Shown in pieces: positions 6,975 to 15,535 of a stretch of 19,540 nt of DNA (positions within the stretch are counted from its first letter, which is position 1; each line of letters opens with the position of its first letter). The stretch comes from an uncultured Bacilli bacterium (GTDB lineage Bacteria > Bacillota_I > Bacilli_A > RFN20 > CAG-288): NCBI GenBank assembly GCA_934700375.1, contig CAKUXT010000012.1, positions 1 to 19,540 on the forward strand. The letters run 5' to 3'. A program made the position numbers and the translations under genes. The notes beneath the pieces were generated by a model, which had not been told where the DNA came from, made no database searches, and worked only from the letters and a program-made list of their open reading frames with translations.

Positions 6975-8072
6975 ATGACATATTCAGAACCAATCGCATT
7001 CAATAAGAATCCCATCACTTCCAATAGAAAACTGAAGAAGTTCGGACGTAACGTCTTCTACTCCTTAGGTGTTCCTGTCGCTTTCCTTATCATCGCCTTG
7101 ATCTTAGCAGCAAGCGCTGGTGAAACTCTCTTCTACAAAGCTGGAGACGGAAATGCCACCTTGAAGAACGTCATGATCTTTGTCAAATCCATCGCCTTGA
7201 CAATCATCGCAGCCATGGCCTTAAACGCCAACCTCAACAGCGGCCGTATGGACTTCTCCTTAGGTGCCACAGGCATCTTAGCCGCTCTCATCTCCTCCAT
7301 CATCCTTAAGAACGATATCTCCACCATTCCGAACATCGTCATGTTCTTATTGTTGACGATCCTCATCGGTATGGTCTTAGGCTTCATCAACTCCTTAGTC
7401 TTCATCTTCCTTAAGCTTCCTCCGATTGTTATGTCCCTTGGTATGTGTCTTGTCTTTGAAGGTATTGCCAAGATCATCGTCGGCGGCAACAACTCCTATA
7501 AGTTAGTCGACAGCGAGATCACCGGAAACTTCTTCATCGAGCCTATCGTCATCATTCCGATCTTATTGATCGCCTGCACCTTCATGGCTTTCGCCTTATG
7601 CTACACCAAATACGGATACAACAAATTAGCTCTTGTCTATGATCAGAAGGTCTGCGTCGAGACCGGTATCAACGAAGTCAGAAACTGCATCGTCTCCTTC
7701 ATCATCGCCGGCGGATTGATCGGTTTATACCAGGTCATCGATACCTGCTCCTTATCCACCGTCTCCATCAAAGTCGACTTAGGTTCCTCTACAACCGTCT
7801 TCAAGAACTTCTTGCCGATCTTCATCGGCGGCATCATTGCCAAATACAGCAATCAGATCGTCGGTCTGTTCTTAGCCGTTGTCGGTACTACCTTATTGAA
7901 CACCGGTATGGATGCTGCTCAGTCCATCGGCTTCACAGCTGACGTTCAGTCCCTCATCACCGGCTTCAGCGTCTTCGCTGTCTTGGTCTACATGGTCGAT
8001 AAGCAGAGATTCATCAACTGGATCAAGAAAAGAAAATACATCCATACGAAGAATAAGTTACAGGAAGAATAG
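6975..8072 (+). CDS. CUT2 ABC transporter permease, second subunit
   Basis: This is the second membrane subunit of the importer, 365 residues and close to the usual family length. It starts 12 bp after the first permease with an AGGAGG ribosome binding site (6961-6966). A short cytoplasmic N-terminus of about 30 residues precedes the first membrane segment (VPVAFLIIALILAA). NSGRMDFSLGATGILAALI (about 88-106) is the counterpart of the family's GGIDLSVG loop, and YGYNKLALVYDQKVCVETGI is the counterpart of the cytoplasmic coupling-helix loop. Multiple hydrophobic segments follow, and the protein ends in a basic cytoplasmic tail (INWIKKRKYIHTKNK). Unlike its partner, it carries no coiled-coil extension. 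It probably forms a heterodimer with the upstream permease. Confidence 0.9.
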   Translation: MTYSEPIAFNKNPITSNRKLKKFGRNVFYSLGVPVAFLIIALILAASAGETLFYKAGDGNATLKNVMIFVKSIALTIIAAMALNANLNSGRMDFSLGATGILAALISSIILKNDISTIPNIVMFLLLTILIGMVLGFINSLVFIFLKLPPIVMSLGMCLVFEGIAKIIVGGNNSYKLVDSEITGNFFIEPIVIIPILLIACTFMAFALCYTKYGYNKLALVYDQKVCVETGINEVRNCIVSFIIAGGLIGLYQVIDTCSLSTVSIKVDLGSSTTVFKNFLPIFIGGIIAKYSNQIVGLFLAVVGTTLLNTGMDAAQSIGFTADVQSLITGFSVFAVLVYMVDKQRFINWIKKRKYIHTKNKLQEE

Positions 8073-8083
8073 GAGGAGAAAAT

Positions 8084-9391
8084 ATGAGAATCAAAAAAAC
8101 ATTACTGAAAACAGGTCTGTTCCTGACATTATTTTCCACTACCGCCTGTTCTCCCTTCACCTTCATCGGAAACGGAAACGGAATCAAGCCCTTTGCCAAC
8201 ACCAACAACACCATCTTCTTTGCCTTATATAACTATTATGGCATCGAAGGTCAGCACTTCACCAACAAGTGGCTCGGTATGAACGATGCCTTATTGGAAC
8301 ACGGCATCCAGGTGACAGGCTATGAAGCCCAAAAAGACGCCAAGAAGTTCAAGATCAAGAGACTTGAAACCAGCGATCTTCCCAAAGATGCTGAGATCTA
8401 CATGGTTAACAACCAGACTTGGGATACTGGCTTACAGTACAACAAGCCTCTTGCCAACAAGAAGCCGATGGCCGTCATCTCAACCTGCAACGGCGTCGAA
8501 TTTGCCGCTAACCCGATCAAGGCCAGCGGTTTAGGAACACAGAATGCGACAATCGGAAGTTTCTCCGACAACTACTACAAAGCATTCCAGGACGGTTCCT
8601 TATCCTACTTGGTCACAAAGTACACAGCGCACATCGCACCGATCTTCGCTGCCTGCGTCGATGCAGTCGAAAACAATCAGGCCATGAAGAACACTGACGG
8701 CACCGCTTTGAAGCTCTCCGTCACCAACTGGGCTGTCACCAGCATCGAACAGTATGATGAGATGGTCAAAGTCGACCAGTTCATCATGGATACGGAAAAG
8801 GGTGTCCATCCTACCATCATGAAGAACAACCTCGATCCTTTCTTCACAAAGTCTAGTGCAAGTTATGGTGCCAGTAACCTCACCAAATGGGTCTCTGAAT
8901 CTTCCTATGAACAGATCTATGATCTGTATCACAGCAATGATAATAAGACCGATACAAAGAGAACAGGAAACAAGATCAAAGCCGGTCTTTTAGTCCCTGG
9001 AAGCATCAACGATACCGTTCAGGCCTACATCGACTACATGAAGGATTATCTTGCCGACATCTACAATGTCGAATTCCTTACCAATGAAGCCATCTCTTCT
9101 ACAAACACACAGTCGATTGCCTGCAAGTCATTGATCGACAATGGTGCACAGTTCATCATTTCTCTTCAGGATGATACAGACAGAAATTCAGCCATCAAGA
9201 TCGCCGATGAACACAATGTCTACTTCGGTATCGCCGGCACCTGTCAGAACCCGATTGACTACGAAGCAACAAAGAACTATCAGCACTTTGTCGGCTCCAT
9301 CGGAACCTCTATCGAAGAGGAAAGAAGAGCTGCCAAAGAGATGACCAACTACTATCTTGAAAAGATGATTGAAAGAGGCGAGGTCAACTAA
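8084..9391 (+). CDS. Lipoprotein sugar-binding protein with apparently swapped lobes
   Basis: This is the extracellular binding subunit of the transporter, 435 residues, with an AGGAGG ribosome binding site. The signal peptide ends in the lipobox STTAC, lipidated at C22. Residues about 43-230 look like the second lobe of a type I periplasmic binding protein: they end in GSFSDNYYKAFQDGSLSYLV and HIAPIFAACVDAV, which normally close such proteins. Residues about 298-435 look like the first lobe: KAGLLVPGSINDTVQAYIDY begins like a mature binding protein, and HFVGSIGTSIEEERRAAKEM normally leads into the second lobe. The protein stops right there. A linker of about 65 residues joins the halves. The order suggests circular permutation. 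The stop overlaps the start of the esterase gene by one base (TAATG), so the two are probably translationally coupled. Confidence 0.75.
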   Translation: MRIKKTLLKTGLFLTLFSTTACSPFTFIGNGNGIKPFANTNNTIFFALYNYYGIEGQHFTNKWLGMNDALLEHGIQVTGYEAQKDAKKFKIKRLETSDLPKDAEIYMVNNQTWDTGLQYNKPLANKKPMAVISTCNGVEFAANPIKASGLGTQNATIGSFSDNYYKAFQDGSLSYLVTKYTAHIAPIFAACVDAVENNQAMKNTDGTALKLSVTNWAVTSIEQYDEMVKVDQFIMDTEKGVHPTIMKNNLDPFFTKSSASYGASNLTKWVSESSYEQIYDLYHSNDNKTDTKRTGNKIKAGLLVPGSINDTVQAYIDYMKDYLADIYNVEFLTNEAISSTNTQSIACKSLIDNGAQFIISLQDDTDRNSAIKIADEHNVYFGIAGTCQNPIDYEATKNYQHFVGSIGTSIEEERRAAKEMTNYYLEKMIERGEVN

Positions 9392-10140
9392 TGGCTCGCT
9401 ACACTATCGATTTCTACGCAAAACACTTAGCAAGAAGAGTCACTGTCTCCTTAGTCGTTCCTTCCTTGAACTTACATGAATCCTTGAACAATAAGAATCC
9501 TTCTTATTATCAGGAAAGCACAGAGAAATATCCGCTTACGATCTTCCTCTGTGGATTCGGTGACAACAAGGAAGCATGGCTGAGAAACACGAACGTCGAT
9601 TCCTTATGCGAGAAAACCAAGATTGCAGGATTATTCATCGACGGCGAAAACAAATGGTATCTCAACCATGGCGCCATCGATGATTACTATCACTTCATCG
9701 AAATCGATCTTCTCGATTTCGTCTATGGAAACTTCACCTGCCTCAGCAAAGAGATGCCTCTTGTGATAGCAGGTGTGAGCATGGGCGGATACGGAGCGAT
9801 GTATCACTACCTTACCAACATGGACAAATACAAGGCGTGCATCGCCTTGTCCCCTGCCGTAAAGCCTGACTTCCTGGATGAGACAAAGTTCGGTTCCTTA
9901 AGAAATCATTTCTTAGAGAACAAGGACAAGGAACTCAATGTCTATCTCGCCATTGGCGAAAATGATTTCATCATCGGCCAATCCAGAGAGTTCAATGACT
10001 TCCTCATCAGCAATGTCAAAAATGTCGAATACAAGTTTGTCCCAAAGAAAGATCATTCTTGGGACTTCTGGAGAGAAGAAATCTACCCTATCTTCGATTA
10101 TCTCAAAAGCCTCGGTATTATCGGTCGATCAGCCGCTTAA
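9391..10140 (+). CDS. Alpha/beta-hydrolase esterase (CE1/FrmB-like)
   Basis: This is a 249-residue serine esterase of the esterase-D/CE1 type. No signal peptide is present, so it should act in the cytoplasm on an imported substrate. The nucleophile elbow GVSMGGYGA places Ser at 130. Asp 192 (AIGENDFI) and His 222 (KKDHSWDFW) complete a plausible triad. FLCGFGDNKEAWL (about 52-64) is the oxyanion-hole region typical of this family. The start codon overlaps the stop codon of the binding-protein gene, an unusual insertion of an enzyme into the transporter unit that points to an ester-bearing substrate, for example acetylated or feruloylated sugar. The actual ester is not determinable here. Confidence 0.85.
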   Translation: MARYTIDFYAKHLARRVTVSLVVPSLNLHESLNNKNPSYYQESTEKYPLTIFLCGFGDNKEAWLRNTNVDSLCEKTKIAGLFIDGENKWYLNHGAIDDYYHFIEIDLLDFVYGNFTCLSKEMPLVIAGVSMGGYGAMYHYLTNMDKYKACIALSPAVKPDFLDETKFGSLRNHFLENKDKELNVYLAIGENDFIIGQSREFNDFLISNVKNVEYKFVPKKDHSWDFWREEIYPIFDYLKSLGIIGRSAA

Positions 10141-10179
10141 TATATGATTTTCAAAAACTTTGAAAGGAGAACTAAGGTT

Positions 10180-11922
10180 ATGAAAATTAAAAAATTAGTT
10201 GTCAGTTTATTCTCGTTGACCATGTTGGCAGGATGCGGAAACAAAACAAGTGCAACAGCCGCCAAGGGCAACATCGATGATGTTTTAGCCGGTTTTGAAA
10301 CATCCTTAAAGGGTGCAGCTTCCTTGACATTCACCTCCAAATATAAGACAGACGTCATCAGCGAAAAGGGCGGCATGGATAGCTTCAAGCACGATGTCAA
10401 CAACACCGTCACTGCCGATGTCAACCTCATAGAAGGCGATCTTTACCTCTATGTCAAGAACAATGCCAAGGACAAAGAAGATGCCAAGGTTCGTGAAGCC
10501 CTTCTTTACAAGGATGCCACAAGCTACAAGTATGTCACCACAGTCATGGAGAATCCTGTCGAATTGGCCAATGAAACAGAAGCCAGAGCCAAGATCGATG
10601 AATTATTAGGCAAATTATCCGAAACCTACACCGGAAGTGTTGATACCACTTCCTTAGTCTTCGCTAAGGACGGTGCCTATGAGCACAGAGAATTCGGTCT
10701 CAGCACCGAAAACATCGCCGTCGAAGACTACATCGGCGAACCCACCTTCGAATTAGCCGATGAGAAGACTGTCAAAGTCACCGGCGACCTCGATTATATC
10801 GGCTATCACACCGATGCCGGTATCTCTGACTTCCCTGGCAAGGATGGTGGAAAGGCTGCTACCTACAGCATCACAACAAACGAAAAGGGCTATGTCACAT
10901 CCTACATCGAGACCATGGATGCTTCCTTGGAAATGCCGATCATGAACCCTGCTCCGACTGTCACCATCAAGGGCACCAAGACCTTAGAGGCCAAGTATGA
11001 TCAGACCATCACCAAGAAGACTGAAATCAGCCACAGCCTTACCACTACAAAGTTATCCGTCTCCGACACCAACTTCGGAACTGTCGAAACCTTCACAACA
11101 ACAAAGGTCGGCGGAGAAAAGACACCTGTCGCCAATGGTGCTGACTTAGTCGTCGGTCAGTTCTTAGCTGTCAAGGTCACCCCTGCCGGAACTAACACCG
11201 TCAAGATGGTCACCTTCAACTCCGCTTCTAAGGAAGCTCCGGAAGCTGATGGCTACTACTACTTCGAAATCACCGAAGGAAAGGCAAGCCTCACTGTCAA
11301 CTTCACTGGTTCTGATACAGTCGCTCCTGTCACCTATGGTACTTTCAGTGTCACTGCAGCTGAAGGCATCACCTACACTGCCGCTTGGTTCACCTTGGTC
11401 AATGGCGCACCGGATTCCATGAAGCCTGTCACTGACAACAAGGTCATCGTCGGAAAGAACAACTGGATTGCTTTCACAGTCACTGCTCCTGAAGGCAAGA
11501 CAGTCAAGGCAACTATCGACAAGGGCAACATCAACTTCATGATGGGTGCTTATTGTGTCAATGTCAAAGAAGAAGGCGCCTACAATGTTAGCTTCGGACT
11601 TGAAGAAAGCACAACCGATCCTGTCACCTACAATGCTTCCATCGTTCCTTTGAACAATAACTTCGGTATGTTCTCTAACATTCAGTTATTCACCTGCAAG
11701 GCCAATGATTTCAAGAACATGACAGCATTGGGCCAAGGCGATTCTGAAAAATTGGTCGCTGGCAATTGGTTATGCATCAAGGTCAACGAAGGCTGCACAG
11801 TCACAAAGCTTACAGTCAACGAAAAAACCTGCATGACTGGTGATCCTAAAAACACTGGCGGATATTATGTCTTCACCATCGCTGAAGGCAAGAATGTCTT
11901 AGACGCTCAGATCACAAAGTAA
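10180..11922 (+). CDS. Large lipoprotein with three tandem C-terminal domains
   Basis: This is an exported lipoprotein of 580 residues and unknown function. The ATG at 10180 follows an AAAGGAG ribosome binding site and gives a clean signal peptide with lipobox LAGC (C19); an in-frame ATG at 10144 lacks both. Residues about 30-285 begin with GNIDDVLAGFETSLKGAASL and continue with alternating beta-type strands, reminiscent of LolA/LppX-like lipid- or ligand-binding half-barrels; this is a fold guess only. Residues about 292-376, 385-482 and 483-580 form three diverged repeats. Each ends with a GYYYFEITEGK / GAYCVNVKEEG / GGYYVFTIAEGK motif, suggesting beta-sandwich domains. It is the last gene before the hairpin. 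It could be a surface accessory that captures substrate for the transporter. Confidence 0.75.
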   Translation: MKIKKLVVSLFSLTMLAGCGNKTSATAAKGNIDDVLAGFETSLKGAASLTFTSKYKTDVISEKGGMDSFKHDVNNTVTADVNLIEGDLYLYVKNNAKDKEDAKVREALLYKDATSYKYVTTVMENPVELANETEARAKIDELLGKLSETYTGSVDTTSLVFAKDGAYEHREFGLSTENIAVEDYIGEPTFELADEKTVKVTGDLDYIGYHTDAGISDFPGKDGGKAATYSITTNEKGYVTSYIETMDASLEMPIMNPAPTVTIKGTKTLEAKYDQTITKKTEISHSLTTTKLSVSDTNFGTVETFTTTKVGGEKTPVANGADLVVGQFLAVKVTPAGTNTVKMVTFNSASKEAPEADGYYYFEITEGKASLTVNFTGSDTVAPVTYGTFSVTAAEGITYTAAWFTLVNGAPDSMKPVTDNKVIVGKNNWIAFTVTAPEGKTVKATIDKGNINFMMGAYCVNVKEEGAYNVSFGLEESTTDPVTYNASIVPLNNNFGMFSNIQLFTCKANDFKNMTALGQGDSEKLVAGNWLCIKVNEGCTVTKLTVNEKTCMTGDPKNTGGYYVFTIAEGKNVLDAQITK

Positions 11923-11964
11923 TCGTCGTTTCTTCCTAAGGTCTGGTATTTAGTTTGATTCTAG

Positions 11965-12020
11965 TGTTGTGTTTCCTCTTAGTGCTCCTAAGGGGAAACA
12001 CAACAGTTCCTCCTTTCTTT
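11965..12020 (+). terminator. Long hairpin terminator after the transport block
   Basis: An 18-bp stem containing one G-U pair (11965-11982 with 11988-12005) encloses a 5-base loop (TGCTC). Its lower part is the perfect pair TGTTGTGTTTCC / GGAAACACAACA. A T-rich but interrupted tract follows (TTCCTCCTTTCTTTT, 12007-12021). It probably ends or attenuates transcription of the transport block, so that the catabolic genes are expressed at a lower level or from another start. The interrupted U-tract means read-through or an RNA-stabilising role is possible. Confidence 0.7.
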
Positions 12021-12022
12021 TC

Positions 12023-12036
12023 TGAAAGCAAAATCA
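12023..12036 (+). promoter_or_regulatory. cre-like site upstream of the GH3 gene
   Basis: TGAAAGCAAAATCA matches the CcpA consensus TGNAARCGNWWWCA at 13 of 14 positions, but the mismatch falls on the conserved central CG. It lies between the hairpin and the GH3 start. I find no convincing -35/-10 pair in 12006-12079, so whether it controls a local promoter or read-through is open. Confidence 0.35.
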
Positions 12037-12079
12037 GAATGAATCCAGGCCTTATTTATTAAAAGTGAGGTTTTATAAA

Positions 12080-13837
12080 ATGGCAAAAAAAGTTAATCTA
12101 CACGAAAAACCTTATTGTCTGAATGATAAACAGATTGATGAAGTCGAATCTCTTGTTTCAGGTATGTCGCTTGACGACAAACTGAAGCAGTTGTTTATCT
12201 GTCTGACGAAACAGAAGGATGAAGAATATCTTAAAAACGAGATGGCTTTGACAAAATGCGGCGGTGTACGTTACAACCCAGGACTGCTCAAAGACATCTA
12301 CAGTCACAATTATTTTGCCCAGAAATACAGTGAGATTCCCTTGTTCACCTGCGCCAACACAGAAGAGGGCGGCAATGGTGCTTTTGTCAACGGAACCTTC
12401 ATCGGAAGCGAAACCAAAGTCGCTGCCACCAATGATAAGCATAACGCCTATATCTTAGGCGATGTCTCAGCAAAGGAAGCAAAGCTTGCCGGTGTCAACA
12501 CCCTGTTTGCTCCGATTGTCGATATTCATAACAACTTCCACAATCCTGTCATTTCTTTAAGAACTTTCGGAAATGATGCCACTAAGGTAAAAGATTACAG
12601 CCTTGAATTCTTAAGAGCCGTTCATGATAACGGGTTATTAAGCTGTGCCAAGCACTTCCCAGGAGACGGATATGATGAGAGAGATCAGCATCTGTCTCCC
12701 TCTATCAATCCTCTAAGCAAAGAAGAATGGGATCAATCCTTCGGAATGATCTATTCTTCCCTGATTGAAGAAGGATTGGATATGGTGATGGCCGGTCATA
12801 TCAAGCTTCCCGCCTATCAGAAACACTTCGACAAGGAAGTGAAAAAGGGCGGATATAAGCCAGCTACGATCTGTAAAGAACTGATTACAGACTTATTGAA
12901 GGAACAGCTTAACTTCAATGGTCTTGTCGTAACAGATGCTACCCATATGGTCGGTCTTACTTCCAGTGAGAAGAGAAGCGATATCATTCCGGATATCATC
13001 AATGCAGGATGCGATATGATTCTCTTCTACAATGACTTTGAAGAAGACTTCAAGTTCATCAAAGAAGGATACAACAGAGGTGTCATCACTGAAGAGAGAC
13101 TCAATGATGCCATCAGAAGAATCCTCGGTCTCAAGGCTAAGCTTAACATCCTCAATAAGAAGGTGGATGAATTCATGCCTCCTTTAGAAGAGAATGTCGA
13201 CTTAAGCGAACACAAGAAGTACACCGAGAAGATCAGTGAGGAAGGTATCACACTGGTCAAGAATCTCGATAACGTTTTCCCGCTTGATAGCAGTAAGACA
13301 AAGAGAATCCTTCTTGTTCCGCAGGAAGATGAGAATATCTTCCAGTCCTTCATGCCAAAAAGAGGGCCTTCCATCTATGAGCAGCTCAAGATGATGTTAG
13401 AAGAGAAGGGCTTTGAGGTCACCATCTTCGAATCCTTGATGGACAAGGCTAAGAAGATGGATCCTAGAGAGGCGATGGGCCTTGTCATGAATGTCTATAA
13501 CAACAAGACACCGATAAGAGATCTGACTGATAACTACGACTTAGTGATTCAGTTTGCCCACTTCGATTCTCATAACACTGTCCAAAGAATCAGCTGGAAG
13601 TTATCAAAGGGCACTGCCGATATTCCGTGGTATGTCCATGAGCTTCCTGTCATCTTTGTCTCATTATGCTGTCCGTTCCACCTCTTCGATGTCCCACAGG
13701 TGAGGACCTACATCAACTGCTATGACAAGAACATTGTCACACTGAAGAGTTTAGTGAAGAAACTGGTCGGAGAGAGTCAGTTTAAGGGAATAAGCCCTGT
13801 TGACGCTTTCTGTCAGAATGAAGATATTGAATATTAA
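12080..13837 (+). CDS. GH3 glycosidase, NagZ-like
   Basis: This is a cytoplasmic glycoside hydrolase family 3 enzyme of 585 residues with no signal peptide. KHFPGDGYDERDQH (191-204) matches the NagZ-type KHFPG...DxH loop, in which the Asp-His dyad (D202, H204) replaces the Glu acid/base of ordinary GH3 beta-glucosidases. GLVVTDATHM supplies the predicted nucleophile D286. AGHIKLPAY (238-246) is a substrate-binding strand. The region after about 370 is a second alpha/beta domain, as in two-domain Firmicute NagZ proteins. The family usually removes beta-N-acetylglucosamine, but the uronate context leaves another sugar possible. The ATG at 12080 is chosen over an in-frame GTG at 12065 because GTGAGG (12065-12070) serves as its ribosome binding site. 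Confidence 0.85.
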   Translation: MAKKVNLHEKPYCLNDKQIDEVESLVSGMSLDDKLKQLFICLTKQKDEEYLKNEMALTKCGGVRYNPGLLKDIYSHNYFAQKYSEIPLFTCANTEEGGNGAFVNGTFIGSETKVAATNDKHNAYILGDVSAKEAKLAGVNTLFAPIVDIHNNFHNPVISLRTFGNDATKVKDYSLEFLRAVHDNGLLSCAKHFPGDGYDERDQHLSPSINPLSKEEWDQSFGMIYSSLIEEGLDMVMAGHIKLPAYQKHFDKEVKKGGYKPATICKELITDLLKEQLNFNGLVVTDATHMVGLTSSEKRSDIIPDIINAGCDMILFYNDFEEDFKFIKEGYNRGVITEERLNDAIRRILGLKAKLNILNKKVDEFMPPLEENVDLSEHKKYTEKISEEGITLVKNLDNVFPLDSSKTKRILLVPQEDENIFQSFMPKRGPSIYEQLKMMLEEKGFEVTIFESLMDKAKKMDPREAMGLVMNVYNNKTPIRDLTDNYDLVIQFAHFDSHNTVQRISWKLSKGTADIPWYVHELPVIFVSLCCPFHLFDVPQVRTYINCYDKNIVTLKSLVKKLVGESQFKGISPVDAFCQNEDIEY

Positions 13838-13858
13838 ACATTAAAAAGGAGCCACATT

Positions 13859-14710
13859 ATGAAATTACCGTTTGAAATCGATCTGAAAGACAAAGTCGTT
13901 GCCGTCACTGGAGCAGGCGGTGTCATCTGCTCTTATCTTGCCCATGCTATTGCAGCCTGCGGCGCAAAGGTCTGTCTTCTTGACCTCAACAAGGACAACG
14001 CTCAGAAGTTCGCTGATGAGATCGTCAAAGAAGGCTACATTGCAAAAGGCTATGAAGCCAATGTTCTCAAGAAGGAATCCTTAGAAGCATGCCACGAAGA
14101 AATCTTAAAGGACTTCGGAAAAGTTGATATTCTTGTCAACGGCGCAGGCGGAAACAATCCCCGTGCTACAACCGACAACGAATTCATGGAATTAGATGAT
14201 CTGGACAAGGAAGGCATGAAGACCTTCTTCGATCTCGATGAGGCCGGTGTTGAATTTGTCTTCAACCTCAACTTCATCGGAACTCTTCTCCCCACTCAGG
14301 TCTTTGCCAAAGACATGATTGGAAGAAAGGGATGCTCTATCCTCAACATCGCCAGCATGAACGCCTACACTCCTTTGACAAAGATTCCCGCCTATAGCGG
14401 AGCCAAGAGCGCCGTCAAGAACTTCACCAGCTGGTTGGCTGTTCACTTCTCTCATATCGGAATCAGAGTCAATGCTATTGCCCCTGGATTCTTCTCTACA
14501 GCCCAGAACGCCAAATTATTATGGAATGAAGATGGCACTCCGACAAAGAGAACCGGAAAGATCATCAATGCTACCCCGATGGGAAGATTCGGTGAGATCG
14601 ATGAACTTGTCGGTGCAACCTTATTCTTATTATGTGAAGAAGCCAGCAGCTTCATCACCGGTATCTGTGTTCCGATCGATGGTGGCTTCTCTTCCTATAG
14701 CGGTGTCTAA
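13859..14710 (+). CDS. uxuB: SDR-type D-mannonate oxidoreductase (fructuronate reductase)
   Basis: This is a short-chain dehydrogenase of 283 residues that should interconvert D-fructuronate and D-mannonate, the second step of glucuronate degradation. It has the cofactor loop TGAGGVIC (17-24), D42 at the end of the second strand, which favours NAD(H) over NADP(H), NGAGG (94-98), S166, and the YSGAK catalytic pair Y179/K183. The C-terminus (PMGRFGEIDELVGATLFLL and PIDGGFSSYSGV) closely follows the SDR form of this enzyme found beside uxuA in Firmicutes, which is unrelated to the E. coli UxuB family. It starts 21 bp after the GH3 gene with an AAAGGAG ribosome binding site. Identity is supported by uxuA and uxaC downstream. 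Confidence 0.85.
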   Translation: MKLPFEIDLKDKVVAVTGAGGVICSYLAHAIAACGAKVCLLDLNKDNAQKFADEIVKEGYIAKGYEANVLKKESLEACHEEILKDFGKVDILVNGAGGNNPRATTDNEFMELDDLDKEGMKTFFDLDEAGVEFVFNLNFIGTLLPTQVFAKDMIGRKGCSILNIASMNAYTPLTKIPAYSGAKSAVKNFTSWLAVHFSHIGIRVNAIAPGFFSTAQNAKLLWNEDGTPTKRTGKIINATPMGRFGEIDELVGATLFLLCEEASSFITGICVPIDGGFSSYSGV

Positions 14711-14713
14711 TCT

Positions 14714-15535
14714 ATGTTTAAAAAAGAACATGATGTTTTGATCTGTATCGATAGCGATGGCACTATCATGGATACAATGACGATCAAACATGTCAATTGT
14801 TTCGGTCCGGCTTTCATCGATATCTTCTCTGTCAACGAAAACAGAGAAGATATCTTAAAGCATTGGAATGAGACCAATCTCTATACCATGACAAGAGGCA
14901 TCAATCGCTTCCAAGGTCTGAAAGAGATTCTCATCTACTGCTCTAAGAAGTACAACCTTCACTATCAAGGCACTGAGGCCTTCTATCACTGGGTTGATAC
15001 AACACCCACTTTCAACATCACACTCTTGAAAGAAGAAGGCGAGAAGATTGACAGTGAGACGATTCAGAAAGCGATTCTTTGGAATGATGAAGTCAACAGA
15101 AGAATCAGACTCCTTCCTGAAAACAAGATGTTTGAGAATGTCTATGAGACACTTCTCAAGCTCAGAGAAGTCTCTGACCTTGTCGGTGTCAGCAGCGCCA
15201 ACAAAGATGCGGTATTTCAGGAGTGGGAGAAAAACGGAATCCTTTCTCTCTTCAAAGAAGTCTGCTGCCAGGACAAAGGAAGCAAGACGGCCATCATCAA
15301 GGAATCCAAGAAAGGATACCTCGATGAAAATGTCATCATGGTCGGCGATGCTTTAGGCGATTTAGAAGCCAGCAGAAACAGCAACTGCCTCTTCTATCCG
15401 ATCATCCCTTCCAAAGAGAAGGATAGTTGGAAAGAGTTAGGCGATATTGTCTCACTCATCAAAGACGGAAAATACAAAGACTTAGAAGAGAAGTACATCA
15501 ATGAATTCAAAGAATTCCTAGGAGGAAATCAATAA
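14714..15535 (+). CDS. HAD-superfamily phosphatase-like hydrolase
   Basis: This is a HAD-superfamily hydrolase of 273 residues. Motif I is DSDGT (D13 nucleophile, D15), motif II lies at GVSSAN (about 158-163), motif III is a Lys near QDKGSK (187-191), and motif IV is GDALGD (D212, D216). The helical region between about 20 and 140 is a cap domain. All catalytic positions are present, so it is probably an active phosphatase or phosphoglucomutase-like enzyme; the substrate is unknown. It begins 3 bp after the reductase stop without a strong ribosome binding site, implying translational coupling. Its stop overlaps the next start by one base (TAATG). Confidence 0.8.
   Translation: MFKKEHDVLICIDSDGTIMDTMTIKHVNCFGPAFIDIFSVNENREDILKHWNETNLYTMTRGINRFQGLKEILIYCSKKYNLHYQGTEAFYHWVDTTPTFNITLLKEEGEKIDSETIQKAILWNDEVNRRIRLLPENKMFENVYETLLKLREVSDLVGVSSANKDAVFQEWEKNGILSLFKEVCCQDKGSKTAIIKESKKGYLDENVIMVGDALGDLEASRNSNCLFYPIIPSKEKDSWKELGDIVSLIKDGKYKDLEEKYINEFKEFLGGNQ

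Noticed and set aside
10144..10179. ATG at 10144 as start of the large lipoprotein
   Set aside because: It would place 12 mostly charged residues before a normal lipoprotein signal peptide and has no ribosome binding site. AAAGGAG precedes the ATG at 10180.
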